DNA of 64,000 bases from an uncultured Isosphaeraceae bacterium (GCA_945957605.1 CAMFLR010000004.1:1-64000), one strand, 5' to 3'; counted from the stretch's first letter, positions 43,999 through 53,803 are shown. The notes: generated by a model not told the origin, from the sequence alone. Translations and numbers: made by a program.

Positions 43999-46287
43999 CT
44001 ATCCACCGAGAGTGAAGAAAAACGTTGTGCCTTCTCCCTCCGTGGACTCGACCCAGATGCGCCCACCGTGACGCTCCACCACCTTCTTTACAATCGTCAA
44101 TCCTGCGCCTGTTCCACCACCATACATTTCGCGGTTATGCAACCGTTTGAAGATGCGGAAAATTGACTCGTGGTGTTTGGGCGGAATTCCGATGCCGTTG
44201 TCGCGTACGTAAAACACCAAACCGCGGCTCGATTCCGTACCATCATCCACGTGTTCAGGTTCATTGTAGCCGACTTCGACCCATTTTGTCGCCTTTTCGT
44301 TGTACTTGAGCGCATTGCTGATCAAATTGGCGAAAACTTCTCCGACCATGATCGAGTCACAGCGAATGACTGGCAACGGACGCGGCACGCGAAGTTCGGC
44401 GTCTGTTTCCTGAAAACGAGCCTGAAGCGAGTCGCGCACATCGGCGAGCAGGGCGTTCAAATCCCGGTCGCGAGTCACCATCTCCCCACGTCCTGTGCGA
44501 GAGTAATGAAGCAGCGACTCAATGAGCGATTCCATCCGCTCCGAAAGCCGCATCATCGCGCGGAGTTTGGCCTCGCCTGCCGGGTCAAGCTTACCCTCAT
44601 AATCCTCGATCATGAACGCTGCGTAGTTGTGGATGCCTCGAAGCGGTTCTTTGAGGTCGTGGCTCGCGACGTATGCAAATGCATCTAATTCTTCGACCGT
44701 TGCAGCAAGCTCTCGGTTTACGCGGGCGAGTTCCTCTGCATGACCGATGACGACGTCAAGTACGGCGACTCGGAATCGGCGCGCGGCGTCGATTTCAACC
44801 TCTTTCCACGGTGGCGCAGTACCCTCGACCGACTCTTGCCACAGCTCGAACGACTTTCGAGGAGTCAGTCGAGGCCCGTGCGGGCCGATTTCCACCGGCT
44901 TTTCGTAGGGGTAGCCAGCCCAGTTGACCATTTCGATCTGTTCCGGCCGAAACCACATCAAGAGATCGCGCTGACTTCGCGAAATTGGGATCGCGAGCAG
45001 GCCGCAGGCAGAATCCTTGAACTCGCGCGATGGTTCGTACTCGCTCGGTAGCGTGTGCGTGTGGTAACCCAGATCGGGACTGAGCGCCCGGCTGCGGATC
45101 CATGTCGCCAAATCTTCAATCTGGCTGGGATTTGGTGTTTTGCCGGCAGACCAGACGTTTCCGTTTTGAAGCAAAGCGACGCCACCGGCATCGATCAAGT
45201 CGATCAGCGCTGGCTTACCGGCGACGAGATCGTGAAGTGGAGTTCCCACAGCGGCCGCTCGCGTTACCAATGCTTCGTGAACGGAGCGCATGTGGAGGCG
45301 GTACGTCTGATCCTCGCGATCCTCAGCCGCCGCAAGTTGCAATGAAACCACCTGCGCAACGAACTCGCAGGCGACTCTGACGTGGTGCGGAATGTATTTG
45401 GGGGTGTAGTGGTGGGTTGCAATCAGTCCCCAAAGGCGTCCCTCGCGAATCAACGGCATCACAAACGCGGCTGCGACTCCCATGTTCTGAAGGTACTCGG
45501 TGTACATCACCGACGCCCCTCGAAGGCAGCAATAAGTCATGTCGAGCGGCCCGCTGGTGACCGGATTGACGAGCGGCATCAAGTCGGCAGGCTCTGCGCG
45601 AACATCTGGGACCAGCCGATGCCAAAGCTTGAGAAACAACTGGCGGGCGGGAAGCGGAATATCGGCGGCTGGGTAGTGAAGATCGAGGTAGGGGTTCAAG
45701 TCTTCACGTTTGCTTTCGGCAAAGATCCATCCGCTACCGTCAGGCTGGAAGCGGTAGACCATCACGCGATCGAGCCCCGCGAGGTTGCGAACCTCTTCAG
45801 TAACGGCCTGGCAGTATTCACGAAGCGAGGCGCTGTTCTGCAGCCGGGCGACCGTGTGTTTGACGAGAGCGTAGTAGTCGGGGGACGAGGGTGCGATGCC
45901 GCGCGTCGACGGTTCCCATTCGAGTACGGCGATCTCGCCCTGCGTGTGGGCCGTGACATCAAAAGCGGAGCCAACGTTCCTCGCCATTGCCGTCATCGCG
46001 AACAACGGATTTTGTTCGAGTCGCTCAGTTCGAACAAAGTGAGCGAGGTCGCGCGATTGTTCGCGATCGAGCAAGGCGTCGAAACTTTTGCCGAGCAGAT
46101 CATCAGCTCCAACGCCAAGCACGTTTCCGGCGTTGACGCTCGCTTGCACGACGGTGAGATCGGATCGTCGAAGTGCGAGCAAGACACCGTGGGGCAAAAC
46201 GCAGCCGGGGACGTGGATCGGCTCGCGATCACAATTGGTTAGCGTGACTTCACCACTCTTGACGCTGTAAGCCGACGAGCCGTTCAT
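43999..46287 (-). CDS. bphP: Bacteriophytochrome histidine kinase
   Basis: The 762-residue protein has the canonical PAS-GAF-PHY photosensory core and a kinase. Cys19 in TNCDREPIHVPGCVLPHG sits where bacteriophytochromes attach biliverdin. In the GAF domain HYPAADIPLPARQLFL carries the DIP chromophore contact, and the PHY tongue has PRKSF in TPRKSFELWQES. The kinase has the phospho-accepting His in YVASHDLKEPLRG (about 530), an N box (NLISNALKYNE), and G boxes DNGIGIP and GGGTGAGLTIVKK. It should switch between red- and far-red-absorbing states and change autophosphorylation. Its ATG overlaps the haem oxygenase stop by four bases, and AGGAGG precedes it, so both are made together. Confidence 0.95.
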   Translation of the reverse strand: MNGSSAYSVKSGEVTLTNCDREPIHVPGCVLPHGVLLALRRSDLTVVQASVNAGNVLGVGADDLLGKSFDALLDREQSRDLAHFVRTERLEQNPLFAMTAMARNVGSAFDVTAHTQGEIAVLEWEPSTRGIAPSSPDYYALVKHTVARLQNSASLREYCQAVTEEVRNLAGLDRVMVYRFQPDGSGWIFAESKREDLNPYLDLHYPAADIPLPARQLFLKLWHRLVPDVRAEPADLMPLVNPVTSGPLDMTYCCLRGASVMYTEYLQNMGVAAAFVMPLIREGRLWGLIATHHYTPKYIPHHVRVACEFVAQVVSLQLAAAEDREDQTYRLHMRSVHEALVTRAAAVGTPLHDLVAGKPALIDLIDAGGVALLQNGNVWSAGKTPNPSQIEDLATWIRSRALSPDLGYHTHTLPSEYEPSREFKDSACGLLAIPISRSQRDLLMWFRPEQIEMVNWAGYPYEKPVEIGPHGPRLTPRKSFELWQESVEGTAPPWKEVEIDAARRFRVAVLDVVIGHAEELARVNRELAATVEELDAFAYVASHDLKEPLRGIHNYAAFMIEDYEGKLDPAGEAKLRAMMRLSERMESLIESLLHYSRTGRGEMVTRDRDLNALLADVRDSLQARFQETDAELRVPRPLPVIRCDSIMVGEVFANLISNALKYNEKATKWVEVGYNEPEHVDDGTESSRGLVFYVRDNGIGIPPKHHESIFRIFKRLHNREMYGGGTGAGLTIVKKVVERHGGRIWVESTEGEGTTFFFTLGG

Positions 46288-46850
46288 CGATCCTCCTGCT
46301 CACCGGCCAGCCATGTCCCAATCGTCTCGAACGTCTTGCACGCCGATTGCACGACCTCGTCGTCCTCGCCTCGACCTGTGGTGTACTCCGTCAGGAATGC
46401 GCCAAATTCCTTCCACATCGTGCGCACATTCTCGCCGTAACTACCAAAAAACGCCGTCGGCAATGCCAGCCCCTGCAAGCGACGGACGATGACTTGACCG
46501 CCCAGCGTCGCTCCTTCCAACACGTAAATGCATCCCAATGCTTTTGGAACTGAATCGAGTGGCGGTAGGTCGCGACAGAGCGGCAAGGAGTCAATTGCCG
46601 GCTGGCTTTCGCCGAGCGCTTGCAAATCCTGCTCAAGCAACGATGCTTTGCGGCGCAACGGCCAATCAAATCCAATCGTGTTCCATGGAACGGTGAACAG
46701 TGCCAATTCAACTGGCTTGTAGTAGCCGTAAAACCTTTCCAGCAGGCCGAGATACTCCTTTGTAGTCGGGACGCCATTGAGAATTCCGAGAGTTTGCTCG
46801 GCGTTGTCGTGCAAGTACCGTGTGTCGTCTCTCAACCGCGTCAACAGCAT
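46284..46850 (-). CDS. bphO: Biliverdin-producing haem oxygenase
   Basis: The 188-residue protein matches bacterial BphO haem oxygenases: LRDDTRYLHDNAEQT carries the proximal haem-ligand histidine, FYGYYKPVE the next helix, and ALGCIYVLEGATLGGQVIVRRL the distal helix with the GATLGG kink over the haem. It oxidises haem to biliverdin, iron and CO. The ATG at 46850 (GGGAGAA 9 bases before) is chosen over an in-frame TTG two codons upstream. The stop overlaps the phytochrome start as ATGA, so enzyme and apoprotein are translationally coupled: the cell makes its own chromophore together with the receptor. Confidence 0.93.
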   Translation of the reverse strand: MLLTRLRDDTRYLHDNAEQTLGILNGVPTTKEYLGLLERFYGYYKPVELALFTVPWNTIGFDWPLRRKASLLEQDLQALGESQPAIDSLPLCRDLPPLDSVPKALGCIYVLEGATLGGQVIVRRLQGLALPTAFFGSYGENVRTMWKEFGAFLTEYTTGRGEDDEVVQSACKTFETIGTWLAGEQEDR

Positions 46851-46870
46851 CGCCAAATTCTCCCGAACGC

Positions 46871-48403
46871 TTACGAGCGGCGATCTTCGCGGGGGCGAGT
46901 CGCCTTGTCTGCCAAGATCGCTTGAAGAGTTTCGATGTTCGCGGGCTTCGTTAAATGCGCATCGAATCCAGCCTCACTTGCGTTGTCCTGATCTTCCTGC
47001 CTCGCGTAACCAGTGAGCGCCACAAGGTACACATCTTTCAGATTAGGTTCCTGTCGCAGAGCTCGTGCCACGGCGTAGCCATCCATCCCAGGCAGGCCGA
47101 TGTCGCAGAGGACGAGATCCGGGAGTGACCGCCGCGCAACCTCGACGGCATCGAGTCCCGAGCGCACGACATCGACTTCATGTCCCAGCAGGCCGAGAAG
47201 CAGCGTCATGCTTTCGGCAGCGTCTGGATTGTCCTCGACGACAAGAACTCGGCGTTGCGTGTTGCGAGCGACCGATGAGGACGCCGCCTGAGACTTTTCG
47301 GGCGGGCGGCCGTCGAGCGGGAACCGCAGCGTGATTGTGGAACCGAGGCCTGGACCGTCGCTGGCTGCCCGTACTTCACCGCCGTGCAACTCAGTTAGTC
47401 CCTTCACCAACGCCAGGCCAAGCCCAAGGCCGCCTTTGCGCCGTTCCAGGCTGTGGTCGGCCTGGGAAAACGGCTCAAAGACTTCCTTCAAAGTGGTCGC
47501 GTCCATGCCGATGCCATTGTCTTCAATGTTCACCAAGGCATGCGACGTACCGTTGTGTGTGACCTCGACACGCACTTCTCCGCCACGATCTGTGAACTTC
47601 AAGGCATTGTGCAGCAAGTTGCCCACAATTTGCGACAGCCGCGTGCGATCGCCCAGTACCCAGAGTGGCTCGGTAAGTACACGGACGTTGAGAGTCAGAC
47701 CATCCTCGACAAACGTCCCGCGATAATCTTCTGCAGTCTCTCGCACGATTGTGCCGAGGTCGCAACGATTTTTCTCAAGGGGGACTTTCCCCTGCGCAAT
47801 TCGGGTGACATCGAGCAGGTCGTCCACCAATCGAGCAAGATGAGTGGCCTGCCGGTCAATAATATCCCGGGCGGATAACGAGATGGGGTCGGTACCACCG
47901 CGATGCCGCAAAATCTCGACTGCATTTCGGATTGGCGCCAGGGGATTGCGAAGTTCGTGGGCGAGCATCGCCAGGAATTCATCCTTGCGACGATTCGCTT
48001 CCTGAAGCGCCTGCTCGGTCCGTTTCAGACGGAGCAGGGCATTGATCGTGGCGATCAGTTCCAATGGCTCAACCGGATGGCAGAGATAAGCATCTGCGCC
48101 GCTATCAAGCCCCTGAATGCGGTGGCGGGTTTTGGTGAACGTGGCAGACAAGTGTAAAACAGGAATCGACGAGGTTTCGGGGCACTTTTTGATTGAGTGA
48201 CAAACCTCAAACCCGTTCATGTCAGGAAGGTCGACATCGAGAATGACAAGATCTGGGAGGTTTTTAACGTGTCGTAATGTTTCGGCACCATTTTGAGCTT
48301 CGACGACCGCAAATCCCGCTTTTTGCAAGTGACGGCAAACGGCAAAGCGGTTGTCCTCGCTGTCGTCCACGACCAGAATGGTCGCCGGGTTTGGCTCGCT
48401 CAT
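46871..48403 (-). CDS. Hybrid histidine kinase (REC-HisKA-HATPase-REC)
   Basis: The 510-residue cytoplasmic protein starts with a receiver (Asp56 in LVILDVDLPDMNG), then a phosphotransfer helix with His149 in MLAHELRNPLAPI, a HATPase domain (N box NLLHNALKF, DNGIGMD, GGLGLGLALVKGL) and a second receiver (Asp in LVLCDIGLPGMDG near 435). With no sensor of its own, it may be fed through its N-terminal receiver, probably by the phytochrome, and relay to its own C-terminal receiver or to the single-domain regulator. The ATG at 48403 has GGAG 11 bases upstream; a TTG one codon earlier is less likely. It is the first gene of the operon, 20 bases before the haem oxygenase. Confidence 0.92.
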   Translation of the reverse strand: MSEPNPATILVVDDSEDNRFAVCRHLQKAGFAVVEAQNGAETLRHVKNLPDLVILDVDLPDMNGFEVCHSIKKCPETSSIPVLHLSATFTKTRHRIQGLDSGADAYLCHPVEPLELIATINALLRLKRTEQALQEANRRKDEFLAMLAHELRNPLAPIRNAVEILRHRGGTDPISLSARDIIDRQATHLARLVDDLLDVTRIAQGKVPLEKNRCDLGTIVRETAEDYRGTFVEDGLTLNVRVLTEPLWVLGDRTRLSQIVGNLLHNALKFTDRGGEVRVEVTHNGTSHALVNIEDNGIGMDATTLKEVFEPFSQADHSLERRKGGLGLGLALVKGLTELHGGEVRAASDGPGLGSTITLRFPLDGRPPEKSQAASSSVARNTQRRVLVVEDNPDAAESMTLLLGLLGHEVDVVRSGLDAVEVARRSLPDLVLCDIGLPGMDGYAVARALRQEPNLKDVYLVALTGYARQEDQDNASEAGFDAHLTKPANIETLQAILADKATRPREDRRS

Positions 48404-48912
48404 CAACGACTTAGCTCCATGTCAATTGCGTCCGGCCTCCTCGCGTCATGAGACGTCAGGGAGAACAAATTGACACCCCAAATTTGCAAACGGCCTTCAG
48501 GCGCCGGCCCCATCCTGTAGCAAGTATTGTACCGAGAGTCAGGATGGGTTGAAAACCAGCAGCCCGATGGACGCTTCAGGAAGAGCCGGACCGCATGGCG
48601 GCCACCAAGTCCATCAACACGACGATCCGCGGTTCGCAGAAGTGTCCAAGCGAAACGAAACTCGAAGACCGCACGTCTAAACACAAGAATTCAATGTCAG
48701 GATTGCCGCCATTGCGTGATTTTGCGATGTCGATGCATCGAGTTTGTTTCGAAGCAGCCCTTCATAGATCTGTGCGTTGAAATCCCTGTCCTCGCAACTC
48801 GAGAGATGACATTCCCAAAATGCTGCCATTTCAACCAGTAAATTTGTGAGCTTGCGTCAATAGTTGGTCGCCTCAGCCGCTTAGCCTGCGTGCGACGACC
48901 TCGCCACTCGTA
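48404..48912. other. Intergenic region upstream of the light-sensing operon
   Basis: The 509 bases carry the promoter of the operon. An inverted repeat CAAATT-N9-AATTTG at 48466-48486, about 65 bases before the kinase start, could be regulatory. Other frames here are not credible genes. Confidence 0.4.
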
Positions 48913-51900
48913 TTACTTCTGGTCGAGAAGACTCGCAGCTTTCGCAAGTCCTTCGCGGAAGGTGCCGAGAAAGGCGAGCTTCCCCTGGCGATTAATAACT
49001 GCAGCGCTTGGGATCGAGCGGACGCCATAGGCTTCGAAAGTTGCTCCGAAACCGTCGCCGGATTTGTCGATAGCTAGTGGCCAACTGAGGTTCCGCTTCG
49101 AGGCGAAATCAGCAACTTCCTTTAGCGTGCCTGAGCTATCATGCAAGCCGATGATGATGAGCCCCTTGCTGGTGAAATGAGCGGCTGCCTCTCGAACTTC
49201 CGGCAATTGAGAAATGCAGGGGCCACAACCAATCCCCCAGAAGTCGATCAGCACGACCTGTCCGGCAAGTCCTGGCGCAGATGTTTCACCCTTGCTGTCG
49301 AGCCAGATGCGCGGAGAAATCGCCGGTGCGGCCTGGGTCGGCTTGATCGGCGGGACGAACGGCTTGAATCTCTTGGGATGAGCGTCGGCATAGGCGACGA
49401 CATCGGTGATCGGACGCATCGCGAGGCCGCGCTGCGTGTCGATGCGCCCCTCGCGGTAGTCGATGATCAGCGTGCCGGGTGGGGCCCCGATGAGGAAGGA
49501 TTCGGGCGGCACCGGCGCGTTCAGGTCGATCGATTCGATCGTCTTGATCCATATAACGTTGAGACGATCTTTCTGGTAAGTGAAATCTACGCTCAGACCA
49601 GGGGTAATCGCGCCATTCGCCGCGACGCGCGGAGCGAACTGCCAGTATTCCTGCCCCGAGCCGGAACTTGCATGCGACCTCGACTCGTGGAAAACGAATC
49701 CAGTTTCCTCATCGGCGACGATCGTCGTCACATACTCGCCCGACTTAGACTCCAACGTGACCTTGCCTTTGTCTCGGCCAATCACCTTGCCGCCACGAGT
49801 CGGCCAGTGGCAGAAGTCTTCGAGTCCGGCGACCGCGAGTCGAATCCCTGACTTTGGACCGTCATCGCCAATGTCGACCTGCGCATTGACCGGGACGTAG
49901 CTAATCGTCTCGCGGCCATTGTAGACGGTCACTTCGGCAGCCTTTTCCGCTGTGTTTGCCCAGACCACCTCCTGGCGACGCCGAGGACGGTCGACTGCGA
50001 TTTGGAAATTGCCGAGTGAGCCTGGCTCCGCTTCGGGGAAAGTCGCTGCAATAAGTTCGGACAGCGGCGGAACTTTGTCGGTGTCGAGCGATTCAAGGAG
50101 TTTCCGTAGGCGATCGGTCGAAATCGAGTCTCCGCCTTGATAAGTCCGGGTTCCTTGCATGCGACCTTTCTGAATCAAGCGTGCCTGCACCTCCCAGATC
50201 GACCGCAAGTTAAGGCCGACCTCGTCCTCGTCGGCAGGTTTCGCCGTTTCGGCGGTCTTGGTCTTCTTGAGTTCAAATCGGGCGGTGGCCATCTTTCCCG
50301 GTTCAAGCGTGAGAATCGGGCTTACCTTGGTAACGGCTTCGTATCCCCAGGGCAAACGGACTGGGAAGAACTTCCGGCGGCCCGGCTCCATGATCACCTT
50401 GAGTGCGCCGGCGTTATCGGTTGTTGGATGATCGACGAAGGTCGGTTGGCTGTTGAGTGCGACATGGTCGGCGGAAGTGTCGGCGGCCGACTCGAATCCG
50501 ACGCCTGCCAGTGCCTGCTTGCTATCGATATCCACGGCTTCAAGGACTACGCTCGCAGCCGGAGAGAGTTGGAAGTGCAACGGCTCTTCGGCATCGCGAT
50601 CACGAACTCGGATGACTCCGCCAGTCGACGGCAGATAGGCCATGCCAATCGGCGGTTCGATCCGTATCGGATACTGTCCAGGCTGCAGCAACAACGTGCC
50701 AAGGCCCGCTGCATCAGTCGAGGCGTCGGCGCCGGCCCGCTGCAGCTTCTGGGTCTCTGCCAGCAACGAAACCCCCACCGCCGGCCGCCCTGAATCGGCG
50801 AGTGTCACCCTGATCGGCACCTTTCTGGGCAGGACGAAAGTGTGGTTGAGAATGCCGTCGTGCCCCAGGCTCCGGATGCCTTGGAAAGCCAGGTTGGAGG
50901 TGCCAATCATCACTTCAAACGGCTCGAGGGTCGGGTCGCGGTCGATCAAGGTGATGAGCTTCACCTCGCGAGGTAAGCCATCGACCGAGTAGCGCCCGTC
51001 GGCATCGGTGCGTGTCGATCTCATCGATTCCGGCAATGAGACGATGCCGCCGAACTGAAGTTCGTCGCCTCCTGCCGGGTTAATCGCCGAACAATTCCAC
51101 ATTCCCGATCCATCGGGGTTGCGGAGACTGTCGATGTAGCCAAACTGGACTTTCGCGCCCGACATGGGACGCCCCTGATCGTCGATGATTCGGCCATGAA
51201 CTCGCGCGGGCGGGCCGAAAGTCAGGTTGGAGATGATTGGTTCGCCGGCGAATGTCACCAGTTCCGGCGCCGTCTGTTTAAAGTCTGCGGGTTTTGTAGA
51301 GGGGCGATACGACTGGTCTGCGTGCCAGGTGAAGCCGAAGCCCGCGGCGGTGCCGGCAACCTCAAACTTACCCTCGGCGGCTTTGGGAATCGGCCCCGGG
51401 TCGGGCTGGAGCACCGGCAAGGGGAGGTCGCGGAGGATGAATTTGCCATCGGGACCAGAAACGCCCCGGCCGAGGACCGCGGGGTCGCCAGATGGTCGGC
51501 TTCGGTTGGCGTTAGTCACGAAGATCGCAGCCCCCGCGATGGCCCTTCCCTCGCGATCGACGGCCCGTCCCGCGATGGTGATTGGGTGAATCTCGGACTC
51601 AACCGATCCCTGCCGACGCTTCCTCGGCTTCGTCTGGACCTTCACGGCTCCAACCTGCTGCTTCTCGTCCGGACCTTTCGCTTTGGCCTGAACGAGAGCG
51701 GGTTTGACTTCGACATGCTGCCCGGCGAGTCGCTTGAATCCGGTTGAGCCGATACCCAGAACAACTCCCACGGCGATCAAGATCAACGCCGCCTTGCCGA
51801 TTCGAGTCATGAGCCAGCTCCCCATTGTCCGATTCGCCAGGGTTAAAGCAGAACAGGTCCCAACCTGTCGAGTAATCACCTCCGTAGTGATTCTTGACGC

Positions 51901-52572
51901 TGTGTCGATCAGTCTTTGCGGGACGATCAGGCGTTCGAGTTTGCACATGGCGAGAGCGACCGAAGGAGCAACACCTCGACGGGTCAAGCGATCTCGCAAC
52001 CTGACACGAGCTTCAGACAGACGCCCTCGAACCATTCCCGCCGTCCATCGGAGCTGCAAGGCGGCCTCGTCGTAGGTTTTTCCTTCGATGAGGCATAAGA
52101 CGACCGGCAGCCGAAGCTTGTCGGGAAGCCGGAGAATTTCTTCGTCGAGTAGCCACCGAAGGTCTGAACCTCCGGACTCGGGGGCATGCGTCAGCGCGAT
52201 AGCCTGAAGGTTGGGCGACTCGCGGACGTTTCGACGGTCTGACTCAACTCGCGCTCGCGAGGCGACCTTGAAGGCCACACCATGGAGCCACGGGCCCAGA
52301 GCGTTGGGATCGCGGAGCCCACTAGCCTTGCGTGCCAGGATGACGAACGTAGCCTGGAAGGCATCGTCGACATCGTTAGGGTCGCGGAGAAATCGGCGGC
52401 AAACTCCCAGGACGGTGGGGCCGTGACGGTTGACCAATGCCTCGAACGCAGCTCCGTCACCGTGGATGGCGAATCGTTCGAGGATCTGACCATCTTCCTG
52501 CCCGGCGACGGTGCCCCAGTTGAGAAACCGGGTGATCTGACCGACAAATCCGTCGTTTCGACTCTGGGTCAT
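48913..52572 (-). CDS. ECF sigma factor fused to transmembrane, carboxypeptidase-regulatory-like and thioredoxin domains
   Basis: The 1219-residue protein begins as an ECF sigma factor: region 2 at ~33-105 (GAAFEALVNRHGPTVLGVCRRFL, DVDDAFQATFVILARK) and region 4 at ~140-195 (LPDKLRLPVVLCLIEGKTYDEAALQL as helix entry, then GMVRGRLSEARVRLRDRL). A single transmembrane helix at 258-277 follows. After a linker come carboxypeptidase-regulatory-like beta folds (ITIAGRAVDREGRAIAGAAIFV and similar) and a beta-rich middle domain; the last ~150 residues are a TlpA-like thioredoxin with WGIGCGPCISQLPE (CGPC ~1116-1119) and the cis-Pro in RSIPSA. So the sigma part is cytoplasmic and the redox part outside. 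GGGGGAAG precedes the ATG at 52572. The target promoters are not known. Confidence 0.92.
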   Translation of the reverse strand: MTQSRNDGFVGQITRFLNWGTVAGQEDGQILERFAIHGDGAAFEALVNRHGPTVLGVCRRFLRDPNDVDDAFQATFVILARKASGLRDPNALGPWLHGVAFKVASRARVESDRRNVRESPNLQAIALTHAPESGGSDLRWLLDEEILRLPDKLRLPVVLCLIEGKTYDEAALQLRWTAGMVRGRLSEARVRLRDRLTRRGVAPSVALAMCKLERLIVPQRLIDTASRITTEVITRQVGTCSALTLANRTMGSWLMTRIGKAALILIAVGVVLGIGSTGFKRLAGQHVEVKPALVQAKAKGPDEKQQVGAVKVQTKPRKRRQGSVESEIHPITIAGRAVDREGRAIAGAAIFVTNANRSRPSGDPAVLGRGVSGPDGKFILRDLPLPVLQPDPGPIPKAAEGKFEVAGTAAGFGFTWHADQSYRPSTKPADFKQTAPELVTFAGEPIISNLTFGPPARVHGRIIDDQGRPMSGAKVQFGYIDSLRNPDGSGMWNCSAINPAGGDELQFGGIVSLPESMRSTRTDADGRYSVDGLPREVKLITLIDRDPTLEPFEVMIGTSNLAFQGIRSLGHDGILNHTFVLPRKVPIRVTLADSGRPAVGVSLLAETQKLQRAGADASTDAAGLGTLLLQPGQYPIRIEPPIGMAYLPSTGGVIRVRDRDAEEPLHFQLSPAASVVLEAVDIDSKQALAGVGFESAADTSADHVALNSQPTFVDHPTTDNAGALKVIMEPGRRKFFPVRLPWGYEAVTKVSPILTLEPGKMATARFELKKTKTAETAKPADEDEVGLNLRSIWEVQARLIQKGRMQGTRTYQGGDSISTDRLRKLLESLDTDKVPPLSELIAATFPEAEPGSLGNFQIAVDRPRRRQEVVWANTAEKAAEVTVYNGRETISYVPVNAQVDIGDDGPKSGIRLAVAGLEDFCHWPTRGGKVIGRDKGKVTLESKSGEYVTTIVADEETGFVFHESRSHASSGSGQEYWQFAPRVAANGAITPGLSVDFTYQKDRLNVIWIKTIESIDLNAPVPPESFLIGAPPGTLIIDYREGRIDTQRGLAMRPITDVVAYADAHPKRFKPFVPPIKPTQAAPAISPRIWLDSKGETSAPGLAGQVVLIDFWGIGCGPCISQLPEVREAAAHFTSKGLIIIGLHDSSGTLKEVADFASKRNLSWPLAIDKSGDGFGATFEAYGVRSIPSAAVINRQGKLAFLGTFREGLAKAASLLDQK

Positions 52573-52933
52573 CGCAGTCTTCCCCCGATCTCGTGACGTT
52601 CCTCTCATTACTGCACGGTCGAGGGTGGTGCGTCATGACTTTCTCGGCGAATTTTGAGAAAAGGCGCCAACTTGATTAGGGACGGCTGTCTGGTGCTTGC
52701 AACAAGAAAGAGTATAGGAAGACCCCGTGGCACGAGGGGCCTTCGTGGAAGGTCTGCGCTTGGTCGGGTGGTCCCGACTTGAGGGCTCGCGGAATGCCTC
52801 GGTGCCTGGTTGCCGCACTTTTGAGGCTGGACAGATCGCGCAAGTACTTTGGAACTCACACTATTATCTCTTTGAGCGTTTGCGTTGCATCGCGAATAGA
52901 CTTGCCGACTCTTCAAATCCTCATCCAAACCGC
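52573..52933. other. Intergenic region
   Basis: The 361 bases are the upstream region of the sigma-fusion gene, after the end of the YkgJ-like gene on the same strand. Frames here are short and compositionally unlike proteins. No operator or RNA gene is evident. Confidence 0.35.
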
Positions 52934-53803
52934 TCAAGTCTTTTGCTTTCCCGTTTCGAGATCACCAATAGTCATCCGGTACACTTCTTCGAACTCCTGA
53001 TTGAGCTCGTCCGACCACGGGCCGGGAAAAACACGTTCTCCGGTCACGCTTTCGAAAACTTCTGGGCGGCTTCGCCAGGTTTCTGCGAGCGTCGAATCTT
53101 TCGACGCAATTTTATAGCCCCTCACCAGTTCAAGGGGGCGGTGCTCCACCGAGGCTGATTTGCAAGCGACGGCGAGTCCCTCTCGGATCGCGCCGTATAC
53201 GAACTCCCGGAGGTTGTTGGTCTGGATTTCAACACCCGTTCCTGGTTCTTCGTAGTCGTCTTTGCAATCCTCGACGCTGTACGAAGAGCATCCCCGGCAC
53301 GCAACCGGCCGCACTTCGTAGACCGTGCATTTGCCCGCATCAAGGAAAGGGCATCCCAACCTGACGCGGTCCCTCCGGCTCATGGTCATGCCGTTCGTTG
53401 CCTTGATATTCGCATCGATTCTTGCGTCGAGCGCAGCTTGTTGTCCGTCGTTAAACCGCTCGCGGACGAAGTTGGCAATCGCCAGCACCTCAGGAGCTGA
53501 AGCCGCGACCGGGAACATGCAGCAATATGTGCAACCGCTCTGGCACGCAACGAGATCGCCGTCTTCGCAGGCTTGATGAACCTCCGCAATCGATCGGTCG
53601 GTGAGCTTGTTGATGCTTCTAGCGAGTTCGAGAGTGCCGCGCGTCGCTGGTGGCTTCGAGAGGATTTTCAGCGCTTCCGTGGCCGCCGCAATCCGAGCTT
53701 TGGTGACGAGCGGGTCTTCGGCGAGTGTCTCGGGTGGTGCAACGCGCTGAACGCGCTTGCCTTTCTTTCCCGAAGATTTCCGCCGGCCGGGTTTGCCTGG
53801 CAT
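52934..53803 (-). CDS. YkgJ-family cysteine-cluster protein
   Basis: The 289-residue protein has a basic N-terminal tail (MPGKPGRRKSSGKKGKRVQR), a helical part, and the cysteine cluster of the YkgJ/UPF0153 family: CQSGCTYCCMFP (four cysteines), then GCPFLDAGKCTVYEVRPVACRGC and SVEDC. These residues probably bind zinc or an iron-sulfur cluster; the function is unproven in most members. The methionine at 53803 is preferred over a TTG at 53881, since the family starts near the basic tail, although the ribosome site is weak. It is divergent from the ArsR/AHSA1 pair and shares a 249-base promoter region with it. Confidence 0.88.
   Translation of the reverse strand: MPGKPGRRKSSGKKGKRVQRVAPPETLAEDPLVTKARIAAATEALKILSKPPATRGTLELARSINKLTDRSIAEVHQACEDGDLVACQSGCTYCCMFPVAASAPEVLAIANFVRERFNDGQQAALDARIDANIKATNGMTMSRRDRVRLGCPFLDAGKCTVYEVRPVACRGCSSYSVEDCKDDYEEPGTGVEIQTNNLREFVYGAIREGLAVACKSASVEHRPLELVRGYKIASKDSTLAETWRSRPEVFESVTGERVFPGPWSDELNQEFEEVYRMTIGDLETGKQKT

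Noticed and set aside
45382-46242. 286-codon plus-strand frame opposite the bacteriophytochrome
   Set aside because: Antisense shadow of a gene with firm motifs in the other strand.
52633-53158. Overlapping small frames between the sigma fusion and the YkgJ gene
   Set aside because: They lack ribosome sites and domains, and the longer one overlaps the 3' end of the YkgJ-like gene on the opposite strand.
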